Positions 1-7,444 of a stretch of 9,987 bases of DNA are shown here, in pieces. Every line of letters begins with the position of its first letter. Position 1 is the stretch's first letter. Below the pieces are notes generated by a model that made no database searches, was not told the origin of the DNA, and was given only the letters and a program-made list of their open reading frames with translations. Position numbers and translations under genes: made by a program. The stretch is from Bacteroidales bacterium (lineage in GTDB: Bacteria > Bacteroidota > Bacteroidia > Bacteroidales > JALTDM01): positions 1-9,987 of the forward strand of contig JALTDM010000130.1 in assembly GCA_027074135.1 (NCBI GenBank), read 5' to 3'.

Positions 1-34
1 TTTTTAATACACGCATAACTACAAATTAGCAAAT

Positions 35-66
35 AAAAAAAGGCTGCCCTTTTTTGGGACAGCCCC
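35..66 (-). terminator. Intrinsic terminator closing the lysyl endopeptidase-like gene
   Basis: Read on the minus strand, this is a G+C-rich hairpin followed by a T-rich run. The plus-strand arms are GGCTGCCC (42-49) and GGGACAGCC (56-64), which pair except for one bulged A, around a loop of six T. The A tract at 35-41 becomes the U tract of the minus-strand transcript. It lies about 40 bases beyond the stop codon of the gene ending at 104. On the plus strand the hairpin is followed only by a short T run, so termination in that direction would be weak. Bases 1-34 show no feature I can assign. Confidence 0.88.
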
Positions 67-103
67 TTTCAGTTTTTAGTTAATTTATAAGTTCATTATA
101 ATT

Positions 104-3100
104 TTATTTAACTAATGTTACCTTTTTTATAACTTTATTTCCCTGCAAGTTTATTTGTACTAGATAAATACCATTTGATAAATCGGTCATGTCTATATAT
201 GCTTTATTAACATCTTTCACTGTTTTAACATTTAATTTCCTACCTGTTGCATCCATCAAAGTTATTTGGGCATCTTTTGCGTAGATTTCACCAAAATCAA
301 TGTATAAAATATCCTTTACCGGATTTGGATAGATGTTTATGTATTTATCCCAATTGACTTCCTCATTATTTATTACACAGCCAACTACTTTTATCACCAA
401 TGAAGTATTAAGTGTATCTAATAATAATTCTTCGGGTGTTTTCCATGCTCCTGCTTGTTCTATATACATTGTATTGATTCCACCCACACCTCTGTTTGGT
501 CCCATATAAGTTACAAATGTGTCTTGTGGAGAATTGTAAAATAATTGATACCCAACAAAGAATTGTGAATTAACATCAATAGGTTCATCAAATTCAATAG
601 CAGTATACATATTAGGATTAAATGTTGACATATCTACATCTTTATATCCTAATAAATTTCCGGGTCTTCCATTTGCATCAACATCCCAAACCGAAAATCT
701 GACTTTAGCATTATTTGAATTTGCATAAGCTTTGGCTACGGGAATAATAACAGCCCTAACATTATCAAACATATAATTTAAGAACTTATCTGCATAAGCT
801 GAAGTGTAGAAACCGTTATGCCCTGGTACATATCCCCATGTTTGTGTCAAATGTCTGTAACTATATGGTATCTCATTATATGCAACATTTGTTATAGTGT
901 CACAATAACCATGCGGATCTGGCCATATTTGTGAAGTTACAACAACATAATTTGTTTTTGTTAAAGTATCACTGCTAATGTTGTTACTTGCTGCAAGAGT
1001 CACATCATAAATACCGGGTATTGAATAAACTATTCCTTGTGGATTCTGCAAATTAGATGTTGCAGGATTACCTCCTTCAAATGTCCATTCAAAATTTACA
1101 GGATTGCCTGTTGATAAATCTTCATAACTTACAGAACCTCCTTGTACAATTAATCTTGGAGTTATTGCATGAAAATCAACATTTATTTCGCCCATATCTC
1201 CAGGATCAATTACATGTATATAATTTTCTTTATATGCGGTATCTGTTCCTAAGGGTCCATAAGCTATTAACATCACATCATATTGTCCTAATGCAGAATA
1301 CGTTACACCAGACGGATCGTTATCTGAACTTGTGTTTGGAGTTGCTCCATAAAAATACCATCTAACAGAATCAACAAGTCCTGTTGTTAGGTTGGTAAAG
1401 TTAATCGATGTCCCCGGTGAAATATTTGTATAATCGGCAACAAAATCGGCTACTATTGCAGTATTTGGATCAACAACTGTTATATAATTATTTTTTTCTA
1501 CCTCATCACTATAGGTTCCGTCTGAAGCAACTAATTTAACTGAAAAAGTTCCTATTGTATTGTAAGTAATACCAGTTGGATTTTGTTCCGTAGATGTGTT
1601 TGGAGTTGCTCCATAAAAAGTCCATTGCCACGATGTAGCCGGACCGTTTGCTACTGTATAAGCATTGAAATCAATTGATGTTCCTTGTAAAATTGTTGTT
1701 TGAGATGCATTAAAATCCACTACTAATGCGTTTGAATCTACAACATGTATGTATTGTTGCTTTGTTTCTGTATCACTATTAGTGCCATCGCTAACAGTAA
1801 GGCTTACAGTATAGTCTCCTGCGGTATTATATATAATGCCTGTAGGATTTTGGTCTGTTGAAGTTGATGGAGTTCCTCCTTGGAAAGTCCAGCTCCATGA
1901 AGTCGGATTGCCTGATGATGCATCTGTAAAGTCAACGGATTGTCCTACAAATATTGTGGTTGCTGATGCAGTAAAGTCCGCATCCAATGTATTTGTTGTG
2001 TCTGTAACCGTTATATAATCTGTTCGTACTAATGTGTCGTAATCTGTTCCGTTACTAACAATCAATGTTACAGTATATGTTCCTGGTGTATTGTAAGTTA
2101 CATTTACTGGTCCTTGACTTGTTGATGTCGCAGGAGAAGCCGCACTTCCACCAAAATCCCATTGCCATGAAACAATCGAATCAGTTGGTGTTGATTGGTC
2201 GGTAAAAGTAACCGTTGCTCCAACCGGAACTGTTGTAGGACTTGCTGTGAAATTTGCGTGTACTCCACTAGTGTTATATGGGTCATATCCATCTATATAG
2301 TCAACTCCGGAATTTGTTGGGTCAAGCCAGTGTTTCAATTGAGTTTGCGGTGCTGGATAATCTGCCCACGAGTGAGCAAACATTTCATAATAATCATTAA
2401 CCGGATTACTGCAGTCTGCTTGTCCTCCTGTGAGGTCTCCAATTACTCTGTGTGTTTCATTGTCAAATAATGGAGATCCTGATGAACCGGGTTCAGTAAC
2501 GCCAACATCCCATTGTGCTATATGCCAGTGAGTATTTGCGTCGTATCCAGGATAAGAAGATATTGTTAATGGATCATTTTCTATACAAAATTTTTTAACA
2601 TCGCCTGAGGGATGATGAATTCCTCTGGCACTATTAGGTGTGTTTCCACTATGATCCCAACCTGCATAATATGGATCGTATGATGCTGGTGGTATTTGAC
2701 TCATCTCAACTAAACAGAAATCTAATGTGTCATCATTTCCCCCTTCTCCATTCCCGGCAGTTGCTCGTAATTCAGCTCCAGATATTGAAGGTATGTCATT
2801 GAAATTTGGATAAGGATCTGTTGTACTTCCACATTGATCTACTTGATATTTAAAATTAAAAATCCAGTTAGCATAAGGTTCACCTATACAGTGATTAGCT
2901 GTAAGAATATATGGTGTTCCATCTTGAGCTGTGTTATTTAATAATGAACCACTACACAAACTATTGCCCATTACAATTCTGACTACTGAATTTGTTTCAT
3001 TTTCCCAACCTGCGTTTTGAGGGCAAACAACATCTACATTACAACTTCCGGATGCTCCAAATTGACTATCTTTAGCTCCTGTTTCCCAACCCACTACGTT

Positions 3101-3664
3101 TTTATAAGCGTGATAAACCTTTGTAAAAGTAAGTTTTATTTTATGTGGATTAATATAAAAAGGTACATATAATTCTGCTGTAACTTCATCTCCTGGAATT
3201 AAGTTGATTGGAAGGTGTCCTGATTTTTTGTTATTTCTAGAAGTTATTGCTCCAAGTATATATGATTTGTCTTTATTGTAAAAATAAAGTTTTGCTCCAT
3301 CGGGCAAATAAAAAGGATTTAAAAGAAAATGAAGACTATAAGCACCATTAGAACGGAAAGTCAGCCTCCATATTTTGTCACCATTAGGAAGAGTATCCCA
3401 TGTGCCGGCAATCCATGGTGTGATATATACATTTAATGTTTTCGCAAAACGATAGGGCTTTGCTTTATTTTCGGTAGCTTTATCTTCAGCAATTAGTTTG
3501 TTAACATCAAATTTAGGCAGAGAATAAATTTGCACCTTAGTTTTCAGAAAGGCTGCTTTTTGGAAACTTATAGGTTCCGTTTTATCTACAATCTGAGCAT
3601 TAATTATTAATGGTGTTGCGAAAATTAATGCTACTGCTAAAACTAAAAATTTAATTTTTTTCAT
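104..3664 (-). CDS. Secreted lysyl endopeptidase-like serine protease with five PKD domains and T9SS sorting domain
   Basis: This is an extracellular S1-family endopeptidase of 1186 residues. Residues 1-24 are a signal peptide (ending INAQ) and about 25-202 are a propeptide. The catalytic domain (about 203-462) follows Achromobacter lysyl endopeptidase closely: it begins GASGSCNVDVVCP, and contains LTANHC (His258), DDTLDF (Asp315) and GSSGSP (Ser395). Cys208, 214, 237, 259, 278 and 418 match the spacing of that enzyme's three disulfides. Asp424 (NDYYE) corresponds to its Lys-selecting Asp225, so cleavage after lysine is inferred. Five PKD domains follow at roughly 467-555, 561-643, 648-732, 737-821 and 827-911. 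Residues 912-1097 form a beta-rich region I cannot name. Residues about 1108-1186 (NIYPNP to VTLVK) are a type A T9SS tail, removed when the protein is anchored or released. The gene lies 50 bases after guaB on the same strand. No clear SD or strong promoter is seen; a weak TATGTTCG (minus strand, 3698-3705) is one mismatch from TAnnTTTG. Confidence 0.93.
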   Translation of the reverse strand: MKKIKFLVLAVALIFATPLIINAQIVDKTEPISFQKAAFLKTKVQIYSLPKFDVNKLIAEDKATENKAKPYRFAKTLNVYITPWIAGTWDTLPNGDKIWRLTFRSNGAYSLHFLLNPFYLPDGAKLYFYNKDKSYILGAITSRNNKKSGHLPINLIPGDEVTAELYVPFYINPHKIKLTFTKVYHAYKNVVGWETGAKDSQFGASGSCNVDVVCPQNAGWENETNSVVRIVMGNSLCSGSLLNNTAQDGTPYILTANHCIGEPYANWIFNFKYQVDQCGSTTDPYPNFNDIPSISGAELRATAGNGEGGNDDTLDFCLVEMSQIPPASYDPYYAGWDHSGNTPNSARGIHHPSGDVKKFCIENDPLTISSYPGYDANTHWHIAQWDVGVTEPGSSGSPLFDNETHRVIGDLTGGQADCSNPVNDYYEMFAHSWADYPAPQTQLKHWLDPTNSGVDYIDGYDPYNTSGVHANFTASPTTVPVGATVTFTDQSTPTDSIVSWQWDFGGSAASPATSTSQGPVNVTYNTPGTYTVTLIVSNGTDYDTLVRTDYITVTDTTNTLDADFTASATTIFVGQSVDFTDASSGNPTSWSWTFQGGTPSTSTDQNPTGIIYNTAGDYTVSLTVSDGTNSDTETKQQYIHVVDSNALVVDFNASQTTILQGTSIDFNAYTVANGPATSWQWTFYGATPNTSTEQNPTGITYNTIGTFSVKLVASDGTYSDEVEKNNYITVVDPNTAIVADFVADYTNISPGTSINFTNLTTGLVDSVRWYFYGATPNTSSDNDPSGVTYSALGQYDVMLIAYGPLGTDTAYKENYIHVIDPGDMGEINVDFHAITPRLIVQGGSVSYEDLSTGNPVNFEWTFEGGNPATSNLQNPQGIVYSIPGIYDVTLAASNNISSDTLTKTNYVVVTSQIWPDPHGYCDTITNVAYNEIPYSYRHLTQTWGYVPGHNGFYTSAYADKFLNYMFDNVRAVIIPVAKAYANSNNAKVRFSVWDVDANGRPGNLLGYKDVDMSTFNPNMYTAIEFDEPIDVNSQFFVGYQLFYNSPQDTFVTYMGPNRGVGGINTMYIEQAGAWKTPEELLLDTLNTSLVIKVVGCVINNEEVNWDKYINIYPNPVKDILYIDFGEIYAKDAQITLMDATGRKLNVKTVKDVNKAYIDMTDLSNGIYLVQINLQGNKVIKKVTLVK
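932..2266 (-). repeat. Tandem PKD-domain coding repeats (five units of about 88 codons)
   Basis: Five consecutive PKD beta-sandwich domains are encoded here. They share the pattern ADF.AS.T....G..V.F.D....P.SW.WTF.GG.P.TS..QNP.GI.YN..G.Y.V.L..S.G..SDT....YI.V.D. Most of the similarity is at protein level. Units 3 and 4 also share an exact 25-base match (1595-1619 and 1331-1355) encoding FYGATPNTS, offset by 264 bases or 88 codons. Units 2 and 3 share the QNPTGI.YNT stretch. Unit 1 is the most divergent (WDFGGSAASPATS), with an insertion before the TS motif. In secreted Bacteroidota enzymes, PKD arrays usually act as spacers or substrate-contact modules. Confidence 0.85.
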
Positions 3665-3714
3665 TTTTATATCTTTTTGTTATACAATGACGATTTGCGA
3701 ACATATTTAGTTGC

Positions 3715-5175
3715 TTATCTCGTATAATTTGGCGACTCGCTTGTTATTGTTATATCGTGTGGGTGACTTTCAACTTGACCGGCTACTGATATCTTAACAA
3801 ATTTTCCATTCTCTTTTAAACTTTCAATATTGGGGGTTCCGCAATATCCCATTCCTGCTCTAAGACCTCCTATAAGTTGATAAACGACTTCCGATAATGT
3901 TCCTTTATATGGGACACGTCCGCTAATCCCTTCTGGTACAAGTTTTTTTATATCTTCTTCAATATCTTGGAAATATCTGTCTTTTGAACCTTTTTGCATA
4001 GCTTCCAGAGACCCCATTCCCCTATAAGTCTTGAATTTTCTTCCTTGGTAAATTATGGTGTCTCCTGGAGACTCCTCTACACCGGCAAATAATGACCCTG
4101 CCATAATGCAATCTGCTCCTGCGGCTATGGCTTTTACAATATCTCCAGAATATCTGATACCCCCATCAGCAATAATAGGAATATCTTTACCTTCTAAAGC
4201 TTCTGCTACTTCCATTATTGCTGAAAGTTGCGGTACTCCTACTCCTGCAACTACACGGGTTGTGCAAATTGAGCCGGGACCAATTCCTACTTTAACGGCA
4301 TCCGCACCTGCGTTATATAAGTCTATGGCAGCTTGTCCTGTTGCAATATTCCCTACTATAACTTGTAAATTAGGATATGCTTTTTTTACATCATGCAGCA
4401 TTTCAATAACTTTGGAAGAGTGACCATGTGCTGTATCTATAATTATGGCATCAACTTCTGCTTTTGCCAATGATTCAACTCTTTCCAATGTGTCCGAAGC
4501 AATTCCTACTGCAGCAGCAACTATAAGCCTTCCTCTCTCGTCTTTACATGCATTTGGTTTATCTTGTGCTTTTGTAATGTCTTTAAAAGTAATAAGTCCA
4601 ATAAGTTTTCCATTATCATCAACTACAGGTAATTTTTCTATTTTATGTTTTTGCAATATTTCTTTTGCTTTTTCTAGATTTATTTGTTGGTTAATGGTAA
4701 TAAGGTTTTCTGAAGTCATCACATCTTTAACGGAACGATTCATGTTTTCTTCGAATCGTAAATCGCGATTGGTAACAATGCCGATAAGTCTTTTTTGTTT
4801 ATCTACAACAGGAATCCCTCCAATCTTGTGTTCTGCCATTATTTTCAGGGCATGTCCAACCGTTTCTTCGGGATGTATTGTTACAGGATCATAGATCATA
4901 CCGTTTTCGGCTCGCTTTACTTTTTTTACTTCTTTTGCTTGTCTGTCGATAGACATATTCTTATGTATAACGCCTATACCTCCTTCTCTTGCAATTGCAA
5001 TCGCAAGTTTTGCCTCTGTAACTGTATCCATTGCAGCGGAAACTATAGGGATATTTAACTTAATTTTTCTTGTAAATAAAGTGTTGGTTTTCACACCTCT
5101 TGGTAACACTTCTGAAAATGCCGGCACTAATAAAACATCATCAAAAGTCAACCCTTCGCCAATTATTTTAGTCAT
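3715..5175 (-). CDS. guaB: Inosine-5'-monophosphate dehydrogenase
   Basis: This cytoplasmic enzyme oxidises IMP to XMP with NAD+, the first committed step of GMP synthesis. The 486-residue product is complete and typical in length for bacterial IMPDH. The (beta/alpha)8 barrel is split by a Bateman module: N-terminal barrel part (about 1-88, including GLTFDDVLLVPAFSEVLP), two CBS domains (about 92-145 and 152-204), then the rest of the barrel. The catalytic loop GPGSICTTR places the nucleophile at Cys304. IADGGIRYSGD (335-345) binds the IMP phosphate. GMGSLEAM is at 387-394, and the flap holds the Arg400-Tyr401 dyad (DRYFQ), with LVPEGISGRVPYKG after it. The start is fixed by the conserved N-terminus. 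A -7-like TAATTTTG lies at 5204-5211 on the minus strand. No guaA is adjacent within the window; the next gene downstream is the unrelated secreted protease. Confidence 0.98.
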   Translation of the reverse strand: MTKIIGEGLTFDDVLLVPAFSEVLPRGVKTNTLFTRKIKLNIPIVSAAMDTVTEAKLAIAIAREGGIGVIHKNMSIDRQAKEVKKVKRAENGMIYDPVTIHPEETVGHALKIMAEHKIGGIPVVDKQKRLIGIVTNRDLRFEENMNRSVKDVMTSENLITINQQINLEKAKEILQKHKIEKLPVVDDNGKLIGLITFKDITKAQDKPNACKDERGRLIVAAAVGIASDTLERVESLAKAEVDAIIIDTAHGHSSKVIEMLHDVKKAYPNLQVIVGNIATGQAAIDLYNAGADAVKVGIGPGSICTTRVVAGVGVPQLSAIMEVAEALEGKDIPIIADGGIRYSGDIVKAIAAGADCIMAGSLFAGVEESPGDTIIYQGRKFKTYRGMGSLEAMQKGSKDRYFQDIEEDIKKLVPEGISGRVPYKGTLSEVVYQLIGGLRAGMGYCGTPNIESLKENGKFVKISVAGQVESHPHDITITSESPNYTR

Positions 5176-5203
5176 TACTATTAGGTATTTTTATATTCTG
5201 TAA

Positions 5204-5211
5204 CAAAATTA
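5204..5211 (-). promoter_or_regulatory. Candidate guaB promoter (-7 element)
   Basis: Reading the minus strand, TAATTTTG matches the Bacteroidota -7 consensus TAnnTTTG exactly and ends 28 bases before the guaB start codon, implying a leader of about 20 bases. I found no TTG at the expected -33 distance; the nearest upstream one is about 31 bases away. The call therefore rests on the -7 box and its position only. Confidence 0.45.
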
Positions 5212-5257
5212 AGTAATTTTTTTCTTGACTTGTTAAAATATGCAAGTAAAAATTTGT

Positions 5258-5265
5258 TACATTTG
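5258..5265 (+). promoter_or_regulatory. Candidate promoter (-7 element) of the C10 protease gene
   Basis: TACATTTG fits the Bacteroidota -7 consensus TAnnTTTG and ends 25 bases before the ATG at 5291. A TTG at 5230-5232 could serve as the -33 element, but its 25-base gap is somewhat long. The 13-mer TTTGTTACATTTG (5253-5265) recurs exactly upstream of the lipoprotein gene (8773-8785), which strengthens the case for a functional promoter element. Confidence 0.55.
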
Positions 5266-5290
5266 TAATTGACATTAAAAACTATAACTT

Positions 5291-7441
5291 ATGAAAGCAA
5301 AAAAAATATTTTTACTTCTGGTTTTGTTTTTTTTAACGTTTTATTCCTATTCTGACGGAGTTCCAGAAAATACAAGGGATATAGTTGCCAAAAAGGCATA
5401 TTACGAAAAAGCAATTTTAGCCGGAGAAGATATAAAGTATGACGATATTCATATTGTTGGCAATCCTAATATTTTTATTTATGAAAAATCAAAAAATAAA
5501 TACGGAATAGCTTTTCAAATATATCAAATAAAAGATCTCGGGTTTATAATTATTGCTTCAAGTGATTTGGTAAAACCTGTATTGGCTTATTCTTTTGAAA
5601 ATTCATATTCTAAAAAAATCCCGAAGAATGTGAAGTTCTTTTTGGACAATTATGTAAATATAATTAAGAAAGCAGAGTTGTATAAAATTAAGCAGCCGAA
5701 ATTTGTAAAAGAACAGTGGGATTGGTATAAAAATGCAACTCCGAAACAAATAGCAGAAAAAGCCAGAAGCAAAAATGTAAAAAATGTTGAACCTTTATTA
5801 TTAACTAATTGGAGTCAAGGCAAATATTATAACACCTCTTGTCCTGAAGATGCTGATGGTGATGACGGGCATGTTTATGTGGGGTGTGTTGCCCTTTCTA
5901 CATCTATGATTATGAAATATTACAATTATCCTGATATCGGCGAGGGTAGTGTAACAAGCTATAATTCTTACAATGGCGGATATGGCACTTTTACTGTTGA
6001 TTTTTCACAAGAAAATTTTAAATGGGAAAATATGCCGCTTTCTGCTACAAGGTATAACCATTTTTTGTCAGATTTATTATTTGATGTTGGTGTGGCAGTA
6101 AATATGAATTGGGGACCTGACGGGTCCGGGACATATACAGAATTTGTATCGGGAGCTTTAAAGAATAATTTTAAGTATTCATCTGATGTTGAGATGGTAA
6201 AGAGGAGTGATTATTCTACTAGCGATTGGATTGCTTTGTTACAGAATCAATTAGATAATAAATGGCCAATGGTTTATTCTGGGATGAGTCAATCAGATGG
6301 GGGACATGCTTGGGATTGTGACGGATATCAAGATACCTATTTCCATATGAATTGGGGATGGGGAGGTGCTTATAATGGTTTTTTTGATCTTGATGATCTA
6401 ACTGCCGGTGGAATAACGTTTGACTCAGACTTTAAGGCTGTAATAAATATCTATCCCAGGGAAGATTATCCTGTAGGATGTTCTACACGAGAAATTACAG
6501 GTTTTGAGGGTTCTTTTGAAGATGGTAGTGGGAATCAACCTTATTCAAATAATTGGGATTGTTTTACAAAAATTCAACCAGAATGTGGTAAGTATATAAC
6601 TCTTAAATTTCCTCAGTTTAATTTAGAGGCTAATGATAAGGTTATAATATATGACGGAGTTACTACCTCATCTCCAGTAATTGCTACTTTGACCGGCTCA
6701 AATCCTCCATCACAGTTCGATTTGTTTAGAAACACAAATCCAGATGGAATGCTTTTGGAATTTGTAACAGACGGAAGTGGAACAAATGATGGATGGTATG
6801 CAACTTATTCTGTGAAAAATTGTAGTGTAGATACACTTACTGCTCCACAAGGAACTTTTGACGATGGTAGTAATACATGTGATTATTCCCCGAACACATA
6901 TTGTAAGTGGTATCTTAATACTACAAATGATGCTTTGTTGTTAACTTTTGATCAGTGGAGTTTGCCAACAGGTGATGTTAGCGATTATTTACAGATTTAT
7001 AAAGGCTTAGGTACATCAGATTTAATTACAAAACTTACAGGGGATTCTGTTCCTACAAGTTATTTGATTCCTTCTGGTCAAGCAACAGTAAGATTTATTA
7101 CAAATACTAACAATGAAGTTGGTGGTGGTTGGGAAATTTCATATTCTCCTGCTTCTTACGTAGATATGATAAGTAATAATGGTTTAAGTTTAACTATATA
7201 CCCTAATCCTATTACAGATAATTCAAGGATAAAAGTTACAACTACTAATAATATGAATTTAAACTTTGATCTTGTAAATTCTTTGGGAGAAGTGATAGGG
7301 ACATACAGTTTAAATAATGTAAGTGGTAGTGAAATTATCAATTTTGATAAGATTTATTCAGGGAAACTTAATAAAGGTGTTTATGTGCTAAAAGCCGGGA
7401 ATGAAAAATTTACACATCAAATAAAAATTATAGCATACTGA
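5291..7441 (+). CDS. Secreted C10 (streptopain-like) cysteine protease with two CUB-like domains and T9SS sorting domain
   Basis: This is an extracellular papain-fold endopeptidase of MEROPS family C10 (SpeB/streptopain, PrtT and interpain relatives), 716 residues. Residues 1 to about 21 are a signal peptide. About 22-165 form a SpeB-type inhibitory propeptide (IVGNPNIFIYEK...GFIIIASSDLVKPVLAYS). The catalytic domain is about 166-392. LLTNWSQGKYYN is at 170-181, the nucleophile Cys199 lies in GCVALSTSMIMKYYNYP, His339 is in GGHAWDCDGY and the conserved HMNWGWGG is at 352-359. Two CUB-like beta-sandwich units follow: about 397-511, with VIIYDG and four cysteines, and about 512-620, with LQIYKG. 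The type A T9SS tail starts near 634 (LTIYPNP) and runs to the C-terminus (IKIIAY). The ATG follows a candidate promoter by 25 bases and no SD sequence is seen. Three bases separate its stop from the next gene, but a terminator lies just beyond. Confidence 0.93.
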   Translation: MKAKKIFLLLVLFFLTFYSYSDGVPENTRDIVAKKAYYEKAILAGEDIKYDDIHIVGNPNIFIYEKSKNKYGIAFQIYQIKDLGFIIIASSDLVKPVLAYSFENSYSKKIPKNVKFFLDNYVNIIKKAELYKIKQPKFVKEQWDWYKNATPKQIAEKARSKNVKNVEPLLLTNWSQGKYYNTSCPEDADGDDGHVYVGCVALSTSMIMKYYNYPDIGEGSVTSYNSYNGGYGTFTVDFSQENFKWENMPLSATRYNHFLSDLLFDVGVAVNMNWGPDGSGTYTEFVSGALKNNFKYSSDVEMVKRSDYSTSDWIALLQNQLDNKWPMVYSGMSQSDGGHAWDCDGYQDTYFHMNWGWGGAYNGFFDLDDLTAGGITFDSDFKAVINIYPREDYPVGCSTREITGFEGSFEDGSGNQPYSNNWDCFTKIQPECGKYITLKFPQFNLEANDKVIIYDGVTTSSPVIATLTGSNPPSQFDLFRNTNPDGMLLEFVTDGSGTNDGWYATYSVKNCSVDTLTAPQGTFDDGSNTCDYSPNTYCKWYLNTTNDALLLTFDQWSLPTGDVSDYLQIYKGLGTSDLITKLTGDSVPTSYLIPSGQATVRFITNTNNEVGGGWEISYSPASYVDMISNNGLSLTIYPNPITDNSRIKVTTTNNMNLNFDLVNSLGEVIGTYSLNNVSGSEIINFDKIYSGKLNKGVYVLKAGNEKFTHQIKIIAY

Positions 7442-7444
7442 TAA

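Noticed and set aside
1331..1619. Insertion-sequence or CRISPR-like origin of the repeated 25-mer
   Set aside because: Only two copies exist, spaced by exactly one PKD domain and in frame. They encode the same loop, so this is domain duplication.
1057..2470. Several plus- and minus-strand open frames of 60-102 codons within the PKD region
   Set aside because: They overlap the PKD repeats in other frames and show repetitive Leu/Gln or Cys/Ile-rich products that mirror the repeat structure. No independent evidence of coding was seen.
3665..3714. Separate promoter or terminator between guaB and the S1 protease
   Set aside because: There is no hairpin, and only a one-mismatch -7-like TATGTTCG is present. 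This is too weak to list as a feature in an AT-rich sequence.
4055..4894. Two open frames of 122 and 149 codons on the plus strand within guaB
   Set aside because: They lie antisense to a fully conserved guaB, have Ser/Thr/Ala-rich low-complexity products with no recognisable motif, and lack promoter or start-site signals. They are explained by the codon pattern of guaB.
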